From assembly GCF_910593725.1 (NCBI RefSeq), contig NZ_OU343031.1:744001-808000 (forward strand): 64,000 nt of DNA. Direction: 5' to 3'. Source of the stretch: Candidatus Vallotiella hemipterorum (GTDB lineage: Bacteria > Pseudomonadota > Gammaproteobacteria > Burkholderiales > Burkholderiaceae). The translations under genes were made by a program, and so were the position numbers. Below, in pieces: positions 10,156 through 23,334 of this stretch; the stretch's first letter is position 1; each line of letters opens with the position of its first letter. The notes under the pieces were generated by a model, which made no database searches, was not told where the DNA came from, and saw only the letters and a list, made by a program, of their open reading frames with translations.

Positions 10156-11691
10156 TTAATCTTCATGCCGCAGGTGCGGAAATAATATCACGTCACGAAT
10201 ACTACGACTATCAGTAAGCAACATTATAAGTCGATCAATACCAATTCCACACCCCCCTGTCGGGGGCATACCATACTCCAGTGCTCGAATGTAGTCAGCG
10301 TCATAATACATCGCTGCTTCATCACCGGCATCTTTCTGCTCGACCTGTTTTCGAAAACGCATTGCTTGATCATCCGGATCGTTTAATTCAGAGAATCCAT
10401 TTGCTATTTCGCGGCCCGCAATAAACAACTCAAAGCGCTCAGTAACTCCAGGGGCTCTATCTGAAGCTCGGGCAAGTGGTGATACCTCAACCGGATAATC
10501 AACTATATAAGTTGGTTCCCACAGATGTGCTTCGATGATTTCCTCAAAAAGAGCAAGTAGAAGAGTTCCTCTAATAGGGCTATGTATCGCTTCTGTATCA
10601 TGCTTATCAACGCCAAGCTTACGCAATTCGGCACGCAACCAATCGCTATTAGAAAGGTGCGCATCGCTGTATTGCGGTGCATACTTCTGGATTGCTCCGG
10701 TAATCGTTAAGCGATGAAATGGCTGGCTTAAATTTAATATGCGTCCCTGATAGGAAACCTCCATCGTACCCTGAGCATCTATGGCCGCTTGTCGGATTAA
10801 CTGCTCAGTAAAATCCATCAGCCAGCGGTAATCGGTGTAGGCAGCGTAGAATTCCATCATCGTGAATTCTGGATTGTGCCGAGGTGAGACCCCTTCGTTT
10901 CGAAAGTTACGGCCAAGCTCAAAGACACGATTAAATCCACCAATAATTAGTCGCTTTAGGTATAGCTCCGGCGCAACACGGAGAAACATCTGCATATTTA
11001 GGGCATTATGATGTGTGATAAATGGCTTAGCTGTCGCTCCGCCTGGGATTGTATGCAACATGGGCGTCTCGACTTCCATAAAACCCGTGTTTGTCATAAA
11101 CTGGCGGATTGATGTAATCGCGCGCGCACGAACCTGAAAAGTCTTGCGAGTCGCTGGCGTGACAATAAGATCTACGTAGCGCTGCCGGTATCTCATCTCC
11201 TGGTCAGATAATCCATGAAACTTATTTGGAAGGGGGCGGATATCTTTAGATAGGAGCCGCAGCCTAATACAACGTACTGATAGTTCACCCTTATTCGTAC
11301 GGAACAGTACACCGTATGTCGCAATGATGTCGCCTAGATCCCATTTCTTAAATTCATTATAAGTATTATCGCCGACGTTAGCTGGGGTAATAAAGAACTG
11401 AATCTGACTAGTTCCATCCTGTACAGTTGCAAAGCTTGCCTTGCCCATAAGGCGCTTAAGCATCATTCGGCCAGCGATCGATACGTTTAGTGATCGCCCT
11501 TCAAGGGCGTTCTTATCTGTGTTAGCAAAACGAGCCTGTAGATCTGCCGCACTATTCTTTGGGCGAAAATCATTCGGATATGCAAAACCTTGCTCGCGCA
11601 GAATCCGAAGCTTGTCCCGGCGCTCTGAGATAATAGCGCTATCATCACTATTTATGCTAACCAATGTGGCATTAGGATTTTTTTCGGTCAT
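10156..11691 (-). CDS. lysS: Lysyl-tRNA synthetase, class II
   Basis: Class II enzyme of 511 aa that charges tRNA-Lys. An N-terminal OB-fold anticodon domain (about 60-150) precedes the catalytic core. Motif 2 is [20 protein letters not shown] and motif 3 is [14 protein letters not shown] near the C-terminus. The ATG at 11691 ([10 protein letters not shown]) is chosen; an in-frame TTG five codons upstream is less likely. The start lies 17 bases after the prfB stop, and lysS follows prfB in the same direction, a widely conserved pair. All signature residues are present. Confidence 0.96.
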   Translation of the reverse strand: MTEKNPNATLVSINSDDSAIISERRDKLRILREQGFAYPNDFRPKNSAADLQARFANTDKNALEGRSLNVSIAGRMMLKRLMGKASFATVQDGTSQIQFFITPANVGDNTYNEFKKWDLGDIIATYGVLFRTNKGELSVRCIRLRLLSKDIRPLPNKFHGLSDQEMRYRQRYVDLIVTPATRKTFQVRARAITSIRQFMTNTGFMEVETPMLHTIPGGATAKPFITHHNALNMQMFLRVAPELYLKRLIIGGFNRVFELGRNFRNEGVSPRHNPEFTMMEFYAAYTDYRWLMDFTEQLIRQAAIDAQGTMEVSYQGRILNLSQPFHRLTITGAIQKYAPQYSDAHLSNSDWLRAELRKLGVDKHDTEAIHSPIRGTLLLALFEEIIEAHLWEPTYIVDYPVEVSPLARASDRAPGVTERFELFIAGREIANGFSELNDPDDQAMRFRKQVEQKDAGDEAAMYYDADYIRALEYGMPPTGGCGIGIDRLIMLLTDSRSIRDVILFPHLRHED

Positions 11692-11708
11692 AGTCCGTTG
11701 CGCCAAAA

Positions 11709-12813
11709 TTACACGCCTTGCTTCAGGCTTGCTTGTATAAAATTGTCGAGTTCTCCGTCAAGCACCGCCCGCACATTGCTTATTTCGACTTTTGTACGCA
11801 GGTCTTTCACGCGGCTTTGGTCAAAAACGTAGGAGCGAATCTGGTGCCCCCATCCTACGTTGTTCTTGCTGGACTCAAGTTTATCGTGCTCAGCTTGACG
11901 TTTTCGCATCTCTGCTTCGTATAGCCGAGACTTCAGCATTGCTATTGCCTCGGAACGGTTTCGATGCTGCGAACGATCATTTTGGCACTGTACAACAATG
12001 CCTGATGGTAAATGCGTAATGCGTACTGCTGAATCAGTCTTATTAATATGCTGGCCGCCAGCCCCAGATGCTCGAAACGTATCGATACGCAGATCGGACG
12101 GACTGATATCTATATCAATAGATTCATCTACTTCTGGATACACGAATACTGATGAGAATGAGGTATGACGGCCGCCAGCCGAATCGAATGGCGACTTACG
12201 AACTAAGCGATGGATTCCAGTCTCTGTACGTAGGTATCCATAAGCATACTCGCCCTCAACTTTAATCGTGGCATTTTTAATCCCCGCCACTTCACCATCT
12301 GATTGCTCGAGCAGCTCGGTTTTAAAGCTTTTACGCTCACAGTAGCGTAAATACTGACGCAATAGAATTGACGCCCAGTCCTGTGCTTCTGTGCCACCCG
12401 CTCCAGCCTGGATATCAACAAAGCAGTTGTTTATATCAGCCGGATTATTAAACATCCGTCGAAATTCGATATTCGATATTCTATGATCCTGAGCTAGGAC
12501 ATCTGCTTCGCAGGCGAGTAATGTATCATGCTCCTGCTCCATATTAGCTAGCTCAAATAATTCTCGCGTGTCTGATAGGTCGCGGTCCAGAGTCAAGAGC
12601 ATGCAAACACTCGCCTCAAGCAGCTTTTTTTCTCGACTTAGAGCTTGAGCTTTTTTCGCATTACTCCAGATGTCTGGATCTTCTAGAGCAATATTAACTG
12701 CCGTTAATCTAGCTTGTTTCTCGTCGAAGTCAAAGATACCTCCGTAGTTCTTCTGCTCGCTCTCGCAGGTTAGCGAGGGTTGCTTCGATTGCATTAAGAC
12801 GTTCTGCTTCCAT
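11709..12813 (-). CDS. prfB: Peptide chain release factor 2, with programmed +1 frameshift
   Basis: RF2 terminates translation at UGA and UAA. The gene is in two frames. Translation starts at ATG 12813 and gives 27 residues ending LRRYL, then meets an in-frame UGA (12732-12730). Reading resumes one base on at GAC (12731), giving DFDEKQARL and the rest of the protein, about 367 aa in total. The stop-recognition motif SPF (RKSPFDS) and the catalytic GGQ ([13 protein letters not shown]) are intact, with the efficient Ala (not Thr) four residues before GGQ. Stop at 11709-11711. It is followed by lysS and preceded 44 bp upstream by the recJ stop. Confidence 0.95.
12729..12745 (-). promoter_or_regulatory. 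Programmed +1 ribosomal frameshift site of prfB
   Basis: Read on the minus strand, the site is CGGAGGTATCTTTGAC. The slippery CTT codon sits before UGA C, and a Shine-Dalgarno-like GGAGG lies a few bases upstream. These are the three elements known to drive RF2 autoregulation: when RF2 is scarce, ribosomes pause at UGA, tRNA-Leu slips by one base, and full-length RF2 is made. This is not a pseudogene frameshift. Confidence 0.95.
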
Positions 12814-12857
12814 ATTAATTAGGATCTTAAAAGGAGATTAAATTATAATAGATGACA

Positions 12858-14561
12858 CTAGAACATTACATGTTCGACGACTAACTGCACGCGCGATACA
12901 CTATTCCAGGTATTGCGCGTTAGCCGGTAGGCGAATAATGCTCGCGTTGGAAGCACATCAGTATGGTTAAACCAAATTGCCGTAAAGCGTAAGTGCCCAC
13001 GGGCAAGCTGTAACCTTAGGTGCCGCTCTTTAATAAGAGACTGAGATACCACATCAAATTCCGCCGAAAAAATTGGGGCCGGGAAACCTTGGCCCCATAC
13101 CTCTTTATCGATTAGATCAATAAATGACAGCGTATGGTATATATCCTCCAGCTCACCGTCTGTCTGGATTTGTCGAGTGAGCGCTCCTTCATTTATCCAC
13201 TCATGCGCAAGTACTTCGAATATAGCTGAGAATCGCGGCACATCGCTCGTGCGCAGCGTAAGGCCAGCAGCCATTGCGTGGCCACCAAAGCGCTTAATCA
13301 GGCCGGGCTCCCGTTTAGAAACCAGGTCTAGAGCATCACGCAAATGAAAACCCGGAATTGAGCGTCCAGAGCCTGTTACATGATTACCTGATTTATCAGT
13401 GAGCGCAAACATAATTGCTGGTCGGTGAAAGCGCTCCTTAAGTCGGCTAGCAACGATTCCTATCACGCCTTGGTGCCATGTCGGATTAAATAGCGTGATT
13501 GTAGCTTTATCACGTGGATTAAACTGTACAAGTGCGGCCAACGCTTCTTCTTGTATCTCTGCCTCGATTTTACGACGTTGGCAATTTATTGCATCGAGTT
13601 GTTGTGCTAGCACGTCAGCGCGCTGTGTATCGTCGGTAACTAGGCATTCAATGCCCAGAGACATATCGGAGAGTCGGCCTGCCGCATTTAGTCGTGGCCC
13701 TAAAGCGAATCCCAGATCAAACGCAGATGCGTTTCTCGTATCGCGCGCAGCCGATCGGAAAAGAGCGGCTATACCTGGTTGCATCTTGCCATTACGGATA
13801 CGTTGAAGGCCCTGCGCAACCAGCACACGATTATTTAAATCTAACTCTACTACGTCGGCCACCGTACCCAATGCAACCAAATCGAGAAGGCTATCTAGTC
13901 TCGGCTCGTTATAATTATTATATGCTCCTCGCTGTCGAAATAATACGCGCAGCGCTAGTAGCACATAGAATATCACACCGACACCCGCTAGGTGCTTGCT
14001 TGGAAATATACAGCCTAGTTGATTCGGGTTAACGATTGCAGATGCAGCAGGCAATGTATCACCAGGCAAGTGGTGATCAGTAATGAGTACGTTAATGCCG
14101 AGCGCGTTAGCGGCTGCTACACCTTCTATACTAGCCATCCCATTGTCGACAGTAATTAATAAATTGGGGCATGTACCAGAGCGCCTAGCAGCTAGATCAA
14201 CGATATCTGGCGTAAGTCCGTGGCCGTATTCAAAGCGGTTAGGCACTAAATAGTCAATATATGCGCCGAATAGACGAAGACCACGCACGGCTACCGCGCA
14301 CGCGGTTGCGCCATCACAATCATAATCAGCTACTACTAGTATCTGCTGTTGCATAGTAATTGCATCGGCCAGCAATACTGCTGCGTTATCAGCACTTAAG
14401 AGCTGATTGGGTGGAAGTAGTCGCGTTAGCACAGTTTCTATGTCAGCAGGCGTGTCGATACCGCGAGACGCATATAGCCTAGCAAGAACAGGATGAATAC
14501 CTTTCTCTACAAGAGAATGCACCTTAGAAAATTGGCAGATTCGAGTGGTGATTTGGGTCAT
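12858..14561 (-). CDS. recJ: Single-stranded-DNA 5'-3' exonuclease RecJ
   Basis: DHH-family nuclease of 567 aa acting in recombination and mismatch/base-excision repair. The metal-binding motifs are visible: DYDCDGATA (motif I), VDNGMAS (motif II), ITDHHLPGD (the DHH motif) and GGHAMAAGL (DHHA1 domain). Length is typical. It is upstream of prfB in the same direction and starts 11 bases after the stop of the upstream rpfE-like gene, so all four likely form one transcript. An intact recJ is notable given loss of other repair genes such as alkA in this window. Confidence 0.95.
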   Translation of the reverse strand: MTQITTRICQFSKVHSLVEKGIHPVLARLYASRGIDTPADIETVLTRLLPPNQLLSADNAAVLLADAITMQQQILVVADYDCDGATACAVAVRGLRLFGAYIDYLVPNRFEYGHGLTPDIVDLAARRSGTCPNLLITVDNGMASIEGVAAANALGINVLITDHHLPGDTLPAASAIVNPNQLGCIFPSKHLAGVGVIFYVLLALRVLFRQRGAYNNYNEPRLDSLLDLVALGTVADVVELDLNNRVLVAQGLQRIRNGKMQPGIAALFRSAARDTRNASAFDLGFALGPRLNAAGRLSDMSLGIECLVTDDTQRADVLAQQLDAINCQRRKIEAEIQEEALAALVQFNPRDKATITLFNPTWHQGVIGIVASRLKERFHRPAIMFALTDKSGNHVTGSGRSIPGFHLRDALDLVSKREPGLIKRFGGHAMAAGLTLRTSDVPRFSAIFEVLAHEWINEGALTRQIQTDGELEDIYHTLSFIDLIDKEVWGQGFPAPIFSAEFDVVSQSLIKERHLRLQLARGHLRFTAIWFNHTDVLPTRALFAYRLTRNTWNSVSRVQLVVEHVMF

Positions 14562-14571
14562 AGATGCTGAC

Positions 14572-15744
14572 CTATAATAATAGCGACGTAAACGGTCGAC
14601 GCCGCCAAAATTTTTTTATCTCAATAGGGCGTATGACAAGCGTGGTTATAATATCGTTACCGCATAGAGTTAATGTGAGCTCCGAGAGTGTATGGCGTTT
14701 TAATGCTATGAGTGCAGGCGCAAACCAGTCTCGCTCCATTACCGAGAATATAGTGCGAAAGCCCGACCAGTCTTGCTGCAAGAATGGTATGCTCAGTTGA
14801 TCAAGTTCGACTAGCGTTATACTATTTAGATCATAAGCTGCAGTCTGACTACCTATTTGTTTTAACAGCATATCAAAAGAGGTTGGCGGCATTCCTAATG
14901 CGGCAGCACCTGCAATCGCTAAACCACGTGTGGCTGATGCCCGAGATAGTACGCGCTCGAAGGGCCGCATCACCGGGGTTATACGCCCTTGCGCGTAAGG
15001 CCAAATTGAGTTAGCAGTAAGTAATCCTTGTGCTTCTCGAGCCTGGTTCACTGGATGTTTAAACCAAGCTATCTGGACCTCATTCTGCAGTTTTATCCAT
15101 GTACGCGACCAGTGATTAATATTAGTCTCGTGCCGCAGCCAGACTCCAATATTATGTCCAGAAGCACGCAGTGGCGATGCGCTTGTTAATAAGCCGAGTG
15201 ACTCACCAGATAAATACCAGCGTAGTGGCGTTGGAGCCACGATTTCTATGCCAAACTCCTCAATAATAGGTCTCGCGACGGAGAGTAGCTTAGCTGCATC
15301 ATGTGGAGAAATCTGCAGCATATTAGGATCACTCAGAACTAGGTGAGTCTGAGCAACCTGCATATGCACGGGCTCAACGCATACCCATACGGCATCCCTC
15401 GGTTCACCACCATCCGCAAGAAGCAGGTACGGGGCGAAAGGCGCATCGGTATCAGTTGTGGTTAGATAGTCTACCGACTTTTTAGCTTTTTGGGGTAATT
15501 GAGGGGTAGCAGCTGTATAACCGATGCCGAAATAATGTGCTACCCACTGCTCATGAGGGAATGAACACTGAAAATCGCTCCAGACCACTCGCTCAACGAG
15601 CGTTGCGCACTTAATTAATCTATCTAGAGCTGGCTTAGACAAGTTTTGTAGAGCATATTGTTCGTTAGCTAACGGCGGCAACGCAAAATGTACTAGCAAG
15701 TGAAGGCGAGGGAGGGAGTGTATAGCATGCATGATAGAACGCAT
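14572..15744 (-). CDS. Conserved protein, RpfE-type / phosphoglycerate-mutase-like family
   Basis: Protein of up to 390 aa next to recJ. From memory, Xanthomonas rpfE and its homologues in Burkholderia and Ralstonia lie beside recJ-prfB-lysS, and they are sometimes labelled cofactor-independent phosphoglycerate mutase-like. No biochemical role is established to my knowledge. The sequence has no signal peptide or obvious membrane segment. Recognisable family segments include ISPHDAAKLL, SGESLGLLTS and NSIWPYAQG. The start is uncertain: ATG 15744, or ATG 15732 (MHAIHSLPRL). The C-terminal 20 residues look divergent. Retention with recJ suggests it is still expressed. Confidence 0.62.
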   Translation of the reverse strand: MRSIMHAIHSLPRLHLLVHFALPPLANEQYALQNLSKPALDRLIKCATLVERVVWSDFQCSFPHEQWVAHYFGIGYTAATPQLPQKAKKSVDYLTTTDTDAPFAPYLLLADGGEPRDAVWVCVEPVHMQVAQTHLVLSDPNMLQISPHDAAKLLSVARPIIEEFGIEIVAPTPLRWYLSGESLGLLTSASPLRASGHNIGVWLRHETNINHWSRTWIKLQNEVQIAWFKHPVNQAREAQGLLTANSIWPYAQGRITPVMRPFERVLSRASATRGLAIAGAAALGMPPTSFDMLLKQIGSQTAAYDLNSITLVELDQLSIPFLQQDWSGFRTIFSVMERDWFAPALIALKRHTLSELTLTLCGNDIITTLVIRPIEIKKFWRRRPFTSLLL

Positions 15745-16351
15745 TGTAGTGCAAATCCATCAGTTATATCGATCTCTCCTGCTTAGCGCACGGTATATCT
15801 CTCGAGAGAAAGATACTGAGCGCTCTTATCTTACCTGCATGCCATCTATTTTAAGTAGTTTACATAGCCAGGGAAACTGCGGTTTATGTAAAATAATAAA
15901 CGTCGGGTTATTATTCTGGGCAACGTGCAACGTAGCTAACTTAGCTATCACTAAAAAATCCTAGTATAAGGACCCTTATTGAGGTTTTTAATAAATTCTG
16001 TATGAATTTTTTTCTAAAAATTTTTAGAAAAAAGATATATGATCTTATTTATTAAATACTTAATATATAAGTTATTTTCACCGTCATTCGACAATTTTAT
16101 TTTAGTCTCTTAAAAAAGACTAGCTGCTTTCGGGTATATATCAGCTTATCTAAATACCCGAATTTATTTATCTAACATAGTACCCCCAGAAAGCAGAATG
16201 CATTTTTTATGCATTCTAGACTAGAAGTTAGTAGTCAAATTTCTGCTAAAACAGAAAGAAACTGTAGAAATCAGTATTATATGACACACTGTGTTGTTAC
16301 TCGAATCGCTGTACAGCATCTAGGGCGGTTAGTGTGTATCTAAGGATTAAT
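15745..16351. other. Intergenic region between divergent genes
   Basis: About 600 bp between the minus-strand rpfE-like gene and the plus-strand lolC/E. It should hold promoters for both, but none stands out. A 26-bp perfect AT-rich palindrome is centred at 16020/16021 (16008-16033). No gene remnant recognised. Confidence 0.6.
16008..16033. repeat. 26-bp perfect palindrome, AT-rich
   Basis: The left arm ttttttctaaaaa pairs exactly with tttttagaaaaaa without a spacer. It lies between divergent genes. It could be a protein-binding site or simply a product of base bias; it is almost pure A/T, so chance or slippage is plausible. Confidence 0.8.
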
Positions 16352-17605
16352 TTGAAACTACCTTATGAATGGCAAATTGGCTTGCGCTATACGCGTACCG
16401 GAAAACGTTCTTCTGACAACGGATTTATTTCGTTTATTTCTCTAATTTCTATGTTGGGTATTGCCCTTGGTGTCGCGGCGTTAATTGTCGTACTGTCTGT
16501 AATGAATGGCTTCCAGAAAGAAGTACGCGACCGGATGCTATCAGTACTAGCACATATTGAGATTCTTTCGCCGATTGGCTCAATGCCAAACTGGCAATTA
16601 ACTAATAATGAGGCACGCCAAAATTCATCGGTACTTGGCTGCGCTCCATACGTCGATGCTCAAGCGTTACTTGTGAGGAAAAACTCGGTCAACGGTGTTA
16701 CCGTACGCGGAATTGATCCCGCTCTAGAGCCACAGGTATCCGACATTAGTACTAAGATCAAAATAGGGCGATTGGTCGATCTGAAGCCAGCATCGTTTAG
16801 TATTGTAATCGGCGTTAATTTAGCGAGTGCACTGGGTGTGACTCTAGGTGACAAAGTCATGCTAGTAGCGCCAGATGGAGACTTCACACCAGCCGATATG
16901 CTACCTAGATTTAAGCAATTTACTGTAGTTGGTATATTTGAGTCAGGTCACTATGAATTTGATAGAACTTTAGCACTAATATCGATTATTGATGCGCAGT
17001 CACTATTCCAGTTGAGTGCACCTACTGGTTTACGTCTTCGAATTAAAGATATGCAGCATGCTCCTGAAGTTGCGAGACAACTTACTGTGACACTATCCGG
17101 CCACCAGTATATCCGGGATTGGACGCAACAAAATAAAACTTGGTTTTCGGCAGTAAAAATTGAGAAAAGAATGATGTTTATTATTCTTATGCTGATTACT
17201 GCTGTCGCTACGTTTAACCTCGTCTCGTCATTAGTAATGACAGTTACCGATAAACAGGCCGACATTGCAATTTTACGAACACTTGGCGCTCAGTCTAGAT
17301 CAATTATGAAGATTTTCATAATTCAGGGGGTCACTATTGGCTTCGTGGGCACCAGCATCGGCATTACGCTTGGTTGCATCTTGGCCGTCAGTATTCCATG
17401 GCTGGTGCCATTAATCGAGTATGCATTTAACTTTCAATTCTTGCCGCCGTCAATCTATTTTATTAGTGAACTACCTAGCGACTTAGTTATGGTTGACGTG
17501 ATAAAGATTGGAACAATTGCTTTTGTGCTGTCTATACTTGCGACACTATACCCAAGCTGGCGGGGGGCTAAAGTGCATCCAGCTAAGGCATTGCGCTATG
17601 AGTAA
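16352..17605 (+). CDS. lolC: Lipoprotein-releasing ABC transporter permease, LolC/LolE family
   Basis: Inner-membrane permease of 417 aa that, with LolD, extracts lipoproteins for delivery to the outer membrane. One N-terminal transmembrane helix (about 25-50, with [19 protein letters not shown]) is followed by a large periplasmic domain and three C-terminal helices (starting about 265, 315 and 370). The likely start is TTG 16352 ([10 protein letters not shown]), preceded by AAGGA. A GTG six codons upstream is possible but breaks the family N-terminus. Only one permease gene precedes lolD, the usual betaproteobacterial arrangement, so it probably acts as a homodimer. It overlaps lolD by 8 bp. 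Confidence 0.92.
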   Translation: MKLPYEWQIGLRYTRTGKRSSDNGFISFISLISMLGIALGVAALIVVLSVMNGFQKEVRDRMLSVLAHIEILSPIGSMPNWQLTNNEARQNSSVLGCAPYVDAQALLVRKNSVNGVTVRGIDPALEPQVSDISTKIKIGRLVDLKPASFSIVIGVNLASALGVTLGDKVMLVAPDGDFTPADMLPRFKQFTVVGIFESGHYEFDRTLALISIIDAQSLFQLSAPTGLRLRIKDMQHAPEVARQLTVTLSGHQYIRDWTQQNKTWFSAVKIEKRMMFIILMLITAVATFNLVSSLVMTVTDKQADIAILRTLGAQSRSIMKIFIIQGVTIGFVGTSIGITLGCILAVSIPWLVPLIEYAFNFQFLPPSIYFISELPSDLVMVDVIKIGTIAFVLSILATLYPSWRGAKVHPAKALRYE

Positions 17606-18323
17606 AATAGCAGAAGAGCGGAAAATTGTGCTGGTTTCAAACGGCATATCGAAGACTTTTATGCATAATGGCCAGTCAGTGCCAGTACTAACTAATATAC
17701 AATTACACGTATATCGCGGCGAGAAGCTAGCTATTGTAGGCTCATCTGGCTCTGGTAAGAGTACCCTGCTCCATATTCTAGGCGGGCTTGATAAGCCTAG
17801 CTCAGGGAGTGTGGAACTATTAGGTCGACCATTCTCCGATTTGACAGAGTGTGAACGCAATGATTTACGCAATAGTGCCCTAGGATTCGTCTATCAGTTT
17901 CATCATCTTTTACCGGAATTTACAGCGCTAGATAACGTCGCAATGCCCCTCCGGATTCGCCGCATGTCCCTTAAGGGCGCACGATACAAGGCATTAGCCA
18001 TGCTGGAGCGTGTTGGCGTTGCGTATCTTGCGAAGCGTCGACCTAATGGGCTCTCCGGCGGGCAGAGGCAACGCGTGGCAATTGCACGAGCGCTAGTGAC
18101 ACGACCTGCGTGTGTACTGGCAGATGAGATAACTGGAAACCTCGATAGTCATACTGCGGAAATAGTCTTCCAGTTGATATCAGAATTATCGCAAACATTT
18201 AAAACAAGCTTCGTAATCGCCACACATGATATCGAGTTAGCCGCTCGTTGTAACCGGGTACTGCGCTTGCGAGATGGGGTTCTGCTAGACACAGGGATGG
18301 GGTTCTATGGGATACCACAATAG
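17598..18323 (+). CDS. lolD: Lipoprotein-releasing ABC transporter ATPase LolD
   Basis: ATPase of 241 aa energising lipoprotein release. Walker A is GSSGSGKST, the Q-loop is in [17 protein letters not shown] (a MacB/LolD-type loop), the signature is [15 protein letters not shown], Walker B is [12 protein letters not shown] and the H-loop is ATHD. The Pro usual in ADEPTGNLD is Ile here. The catalytic Glu remains, so activity is likely. The ATG at 17598 overlaps the lolC/E stop by 8 bp, which implies translational coupling. The last 10 residues look unconserved. Confidence 0.94.
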   Translation: MSKIAEERKIVLVSNGISKTFMHNGQSVPVLTNIQLHVYRGEKLAIVGSSGSGKSTLLHILGGLDKPSSGSVELLGRPFSDLTECERNDLRNSALGFVYQFHHLLPEFTALDNVAMPLRIRRMSLKGARYKALAMLERVGVAYLAKRRPNGLSGGQRQRVAIARALVTRPACVLADEITGNLDSHTAEIVFQLISELSQTFKTSFVIATHDIELAARCNRVLRLRDGVLLDTGMGFYGIPQ

Positions 18324-20595
<2,272 letters not shown>

Positions 20596-20650
20596 CCCAA
20601 AAAGGAATAGTAGCTGAGAGGCGCCTTACTAATGCAGGATAGGAGTCAAT

Positions 20651-21505
20651 ATGGAGCTATGTGATTTTGCGGTCGGTCTAGATAAACCACTCTTCTTGAT
20701 TGCCGGAACCTGTGTTATTGAGTCTGAGCAGCTAGCGCTTGATACCGCTGGCTGCCTCAGCGAGATTTGTAAAAAAATGCGCATTCCATTTATTTATAAG
20801 TCATCGTACGATAAAGCTAATCGAAGTTCAGATCAATCATTTCGAGGAGTTGGCATAGATAAAGGCTTACGTATTCTCAGCGAGGTGCGGCGCCAGATTG
20901 GCGTGCCAGTACTGACTGATGTGCATACAGAGAATGAGATCGATGTAGTAGCATCAGTCGTCGATGTACTACAAACGCCGGCGTTCCTATGCAGACAGAC
21001 TGATTTTATTCGAGCATGCGCCCGTTCAGGTAAGCCCGTCAATATTAAGAAAGGACAATTTCTAGCGCCGTATGATATGAAAAATATAATTGATAAGGCA
21101 CGTTCAGCAGCCAAAGAAGCTGGGCTGTCAGCAGACCGATTTCTTGCTTGTGAACGTGGCACTTGCTTCGGCTATAACAACCTCACCTCTGATATGCGTT
21201 CGCTTACTATCATGAGAAAAAGTGGCGCCCCTGTTGTATTTGATGCAACCCATTCGGTGCAGCTGCCTGGTGGTCAGGGAACTCAGTCTAGCGGGCAGCG
21301 AGAGTTTGTGTCAGCTTTAGCACGTGCTGCTGTTGCAGTTGGCATTTCTGGATTATTTATGGAAACGCATCCATATCCTGCTCGGGCGAAGTCTGATGGC
21401 CTAAACTCAGTACCTTTACAGCAAATGCATGCATTACTAGAAATGCTTGTGACTCTTGATCGTATAGTAAAATCTACAGTTCTGCTGGAAAAAGATTTTA
21501 CTTGA
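20651..21505 (+). CDS. kdsA: KDO-8-phosphate synthase
   Basis: Enzyme of 284 aa condensing arabinose-5-phosphate with phosphoenolpyruvate to make KDO-8-phosphate for lipopolysaccharide. Diagnostic segments include [42 protein letters not shown] and [12 protein letters not shown]. The ATG at 20651 follows AGGAG with good spacing. It lies between pyrG and eno. Together with lpxH in this window it indicates that the cell still makes an LPS-bearing outer membrane. Confidence 0.96.
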   Translation: MELCDFAVGLDKPLFLIAGTCVIESEQLALDTAGCLSEICKKMRIPFIYKSSYDKANRSSDQSFRGVGIDKGLRILSEVRRQIGVPVLTDVHTENEIDVVASVVDVLQTPAFLCRQTDFIRACARSGKPVNIKKGQFLAPYDMKNIIDKARSAAKEAGLSADRFLACERGTCFGYNNLTSDMRSLTIMRKSGAPVVFDATHSVQLPGGQGTQSSGQREFVSALARAAVAVGISGLFMETHPYPARAKSDGLNSVPLQQMHALLEMLVTLDRIVKSTVLLEKDFT

Positions 21506-21556
21506 GTATACACGTAGTTTACGATTTAGTAATATCTCTAATTATCGCTCTGTTGA

Positions 21557-22882
<1,326 letters not shown>

Positions 22883-23004
22883 TATAATAAACGGATCACG
22901 TAGCACTGCAGTCATCGATAATCTAATAAAATATTTTGCTCGTACGATTGACCATTGCCTTTAAGATCGTGAGGATAATTTTTTTGCAATCCGCGTCCAG
23001 TATT

Positions 23005-23334
23005 ATGCGGCCAGTTAGCGTTGTTTTAGTTGGATTAATTTTGCTAATTCAGCTTCTATTATGGCGCGGCTGCAGCAGCTGGTTACACATTCGCGAGCTG
23101 CAGAAGCAGATCGCGACGCAACAGAAAAAAAATAATAATTTAAAGCTATGTAATCAAAAAATAGCTAGAGAGGTACAAGATCTCCAAGATGGAACTGCTT
23201 TAATAGAAGAACGAGCGCGCTATGAGATGGGGATGATTAGAGACGGTGAAGTCTTTATGCAGTTCGTATCACCTAATGCTCTTCAGTGTGTCCGTCCAGT
23301 TAGCACAATCAATAATTCGCTTAGATGTGAATAA
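23005..23334 (+). CDS. ftsB: Cell-division protein FtsB
   Basis: Bitopic divisome protein of 109 aa. Residues 1-20 form one membrane segment (VVLVGLILLIQLLLW). A coiled coil follows (about 25-65, IRELQKQIATQQKKNNNLK), then the FtsB motif EERARYEMGMIRDGEVFMQ. I chose ATG 23005 (MRPVSVV) to match the family; the frame extends 23 codons upstream, but that region is not conserved. It follows eno, the usual gene order. FtsB pairs with FtsL and activates septal peptidoglycan synthesis with FtsQ. Confidence 0.92.
   Translation: MRPVSVVLVGLILLIQLLLWRGCSSWLHIRELQKQIATQQKKNNNLKLCNQKIAREVQDLQDGTALIEERARYEMGMIRDGEVFMQFVSPNALQCVRPVSTINNSLRCE

Noticed and set aside
11709-12794. prfB as a single-frame gene starting at 12794
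   Set aside because: This would skip the true start (12813) and the programmed frameshift; the first 21 residues of that frame are not RF2-like.
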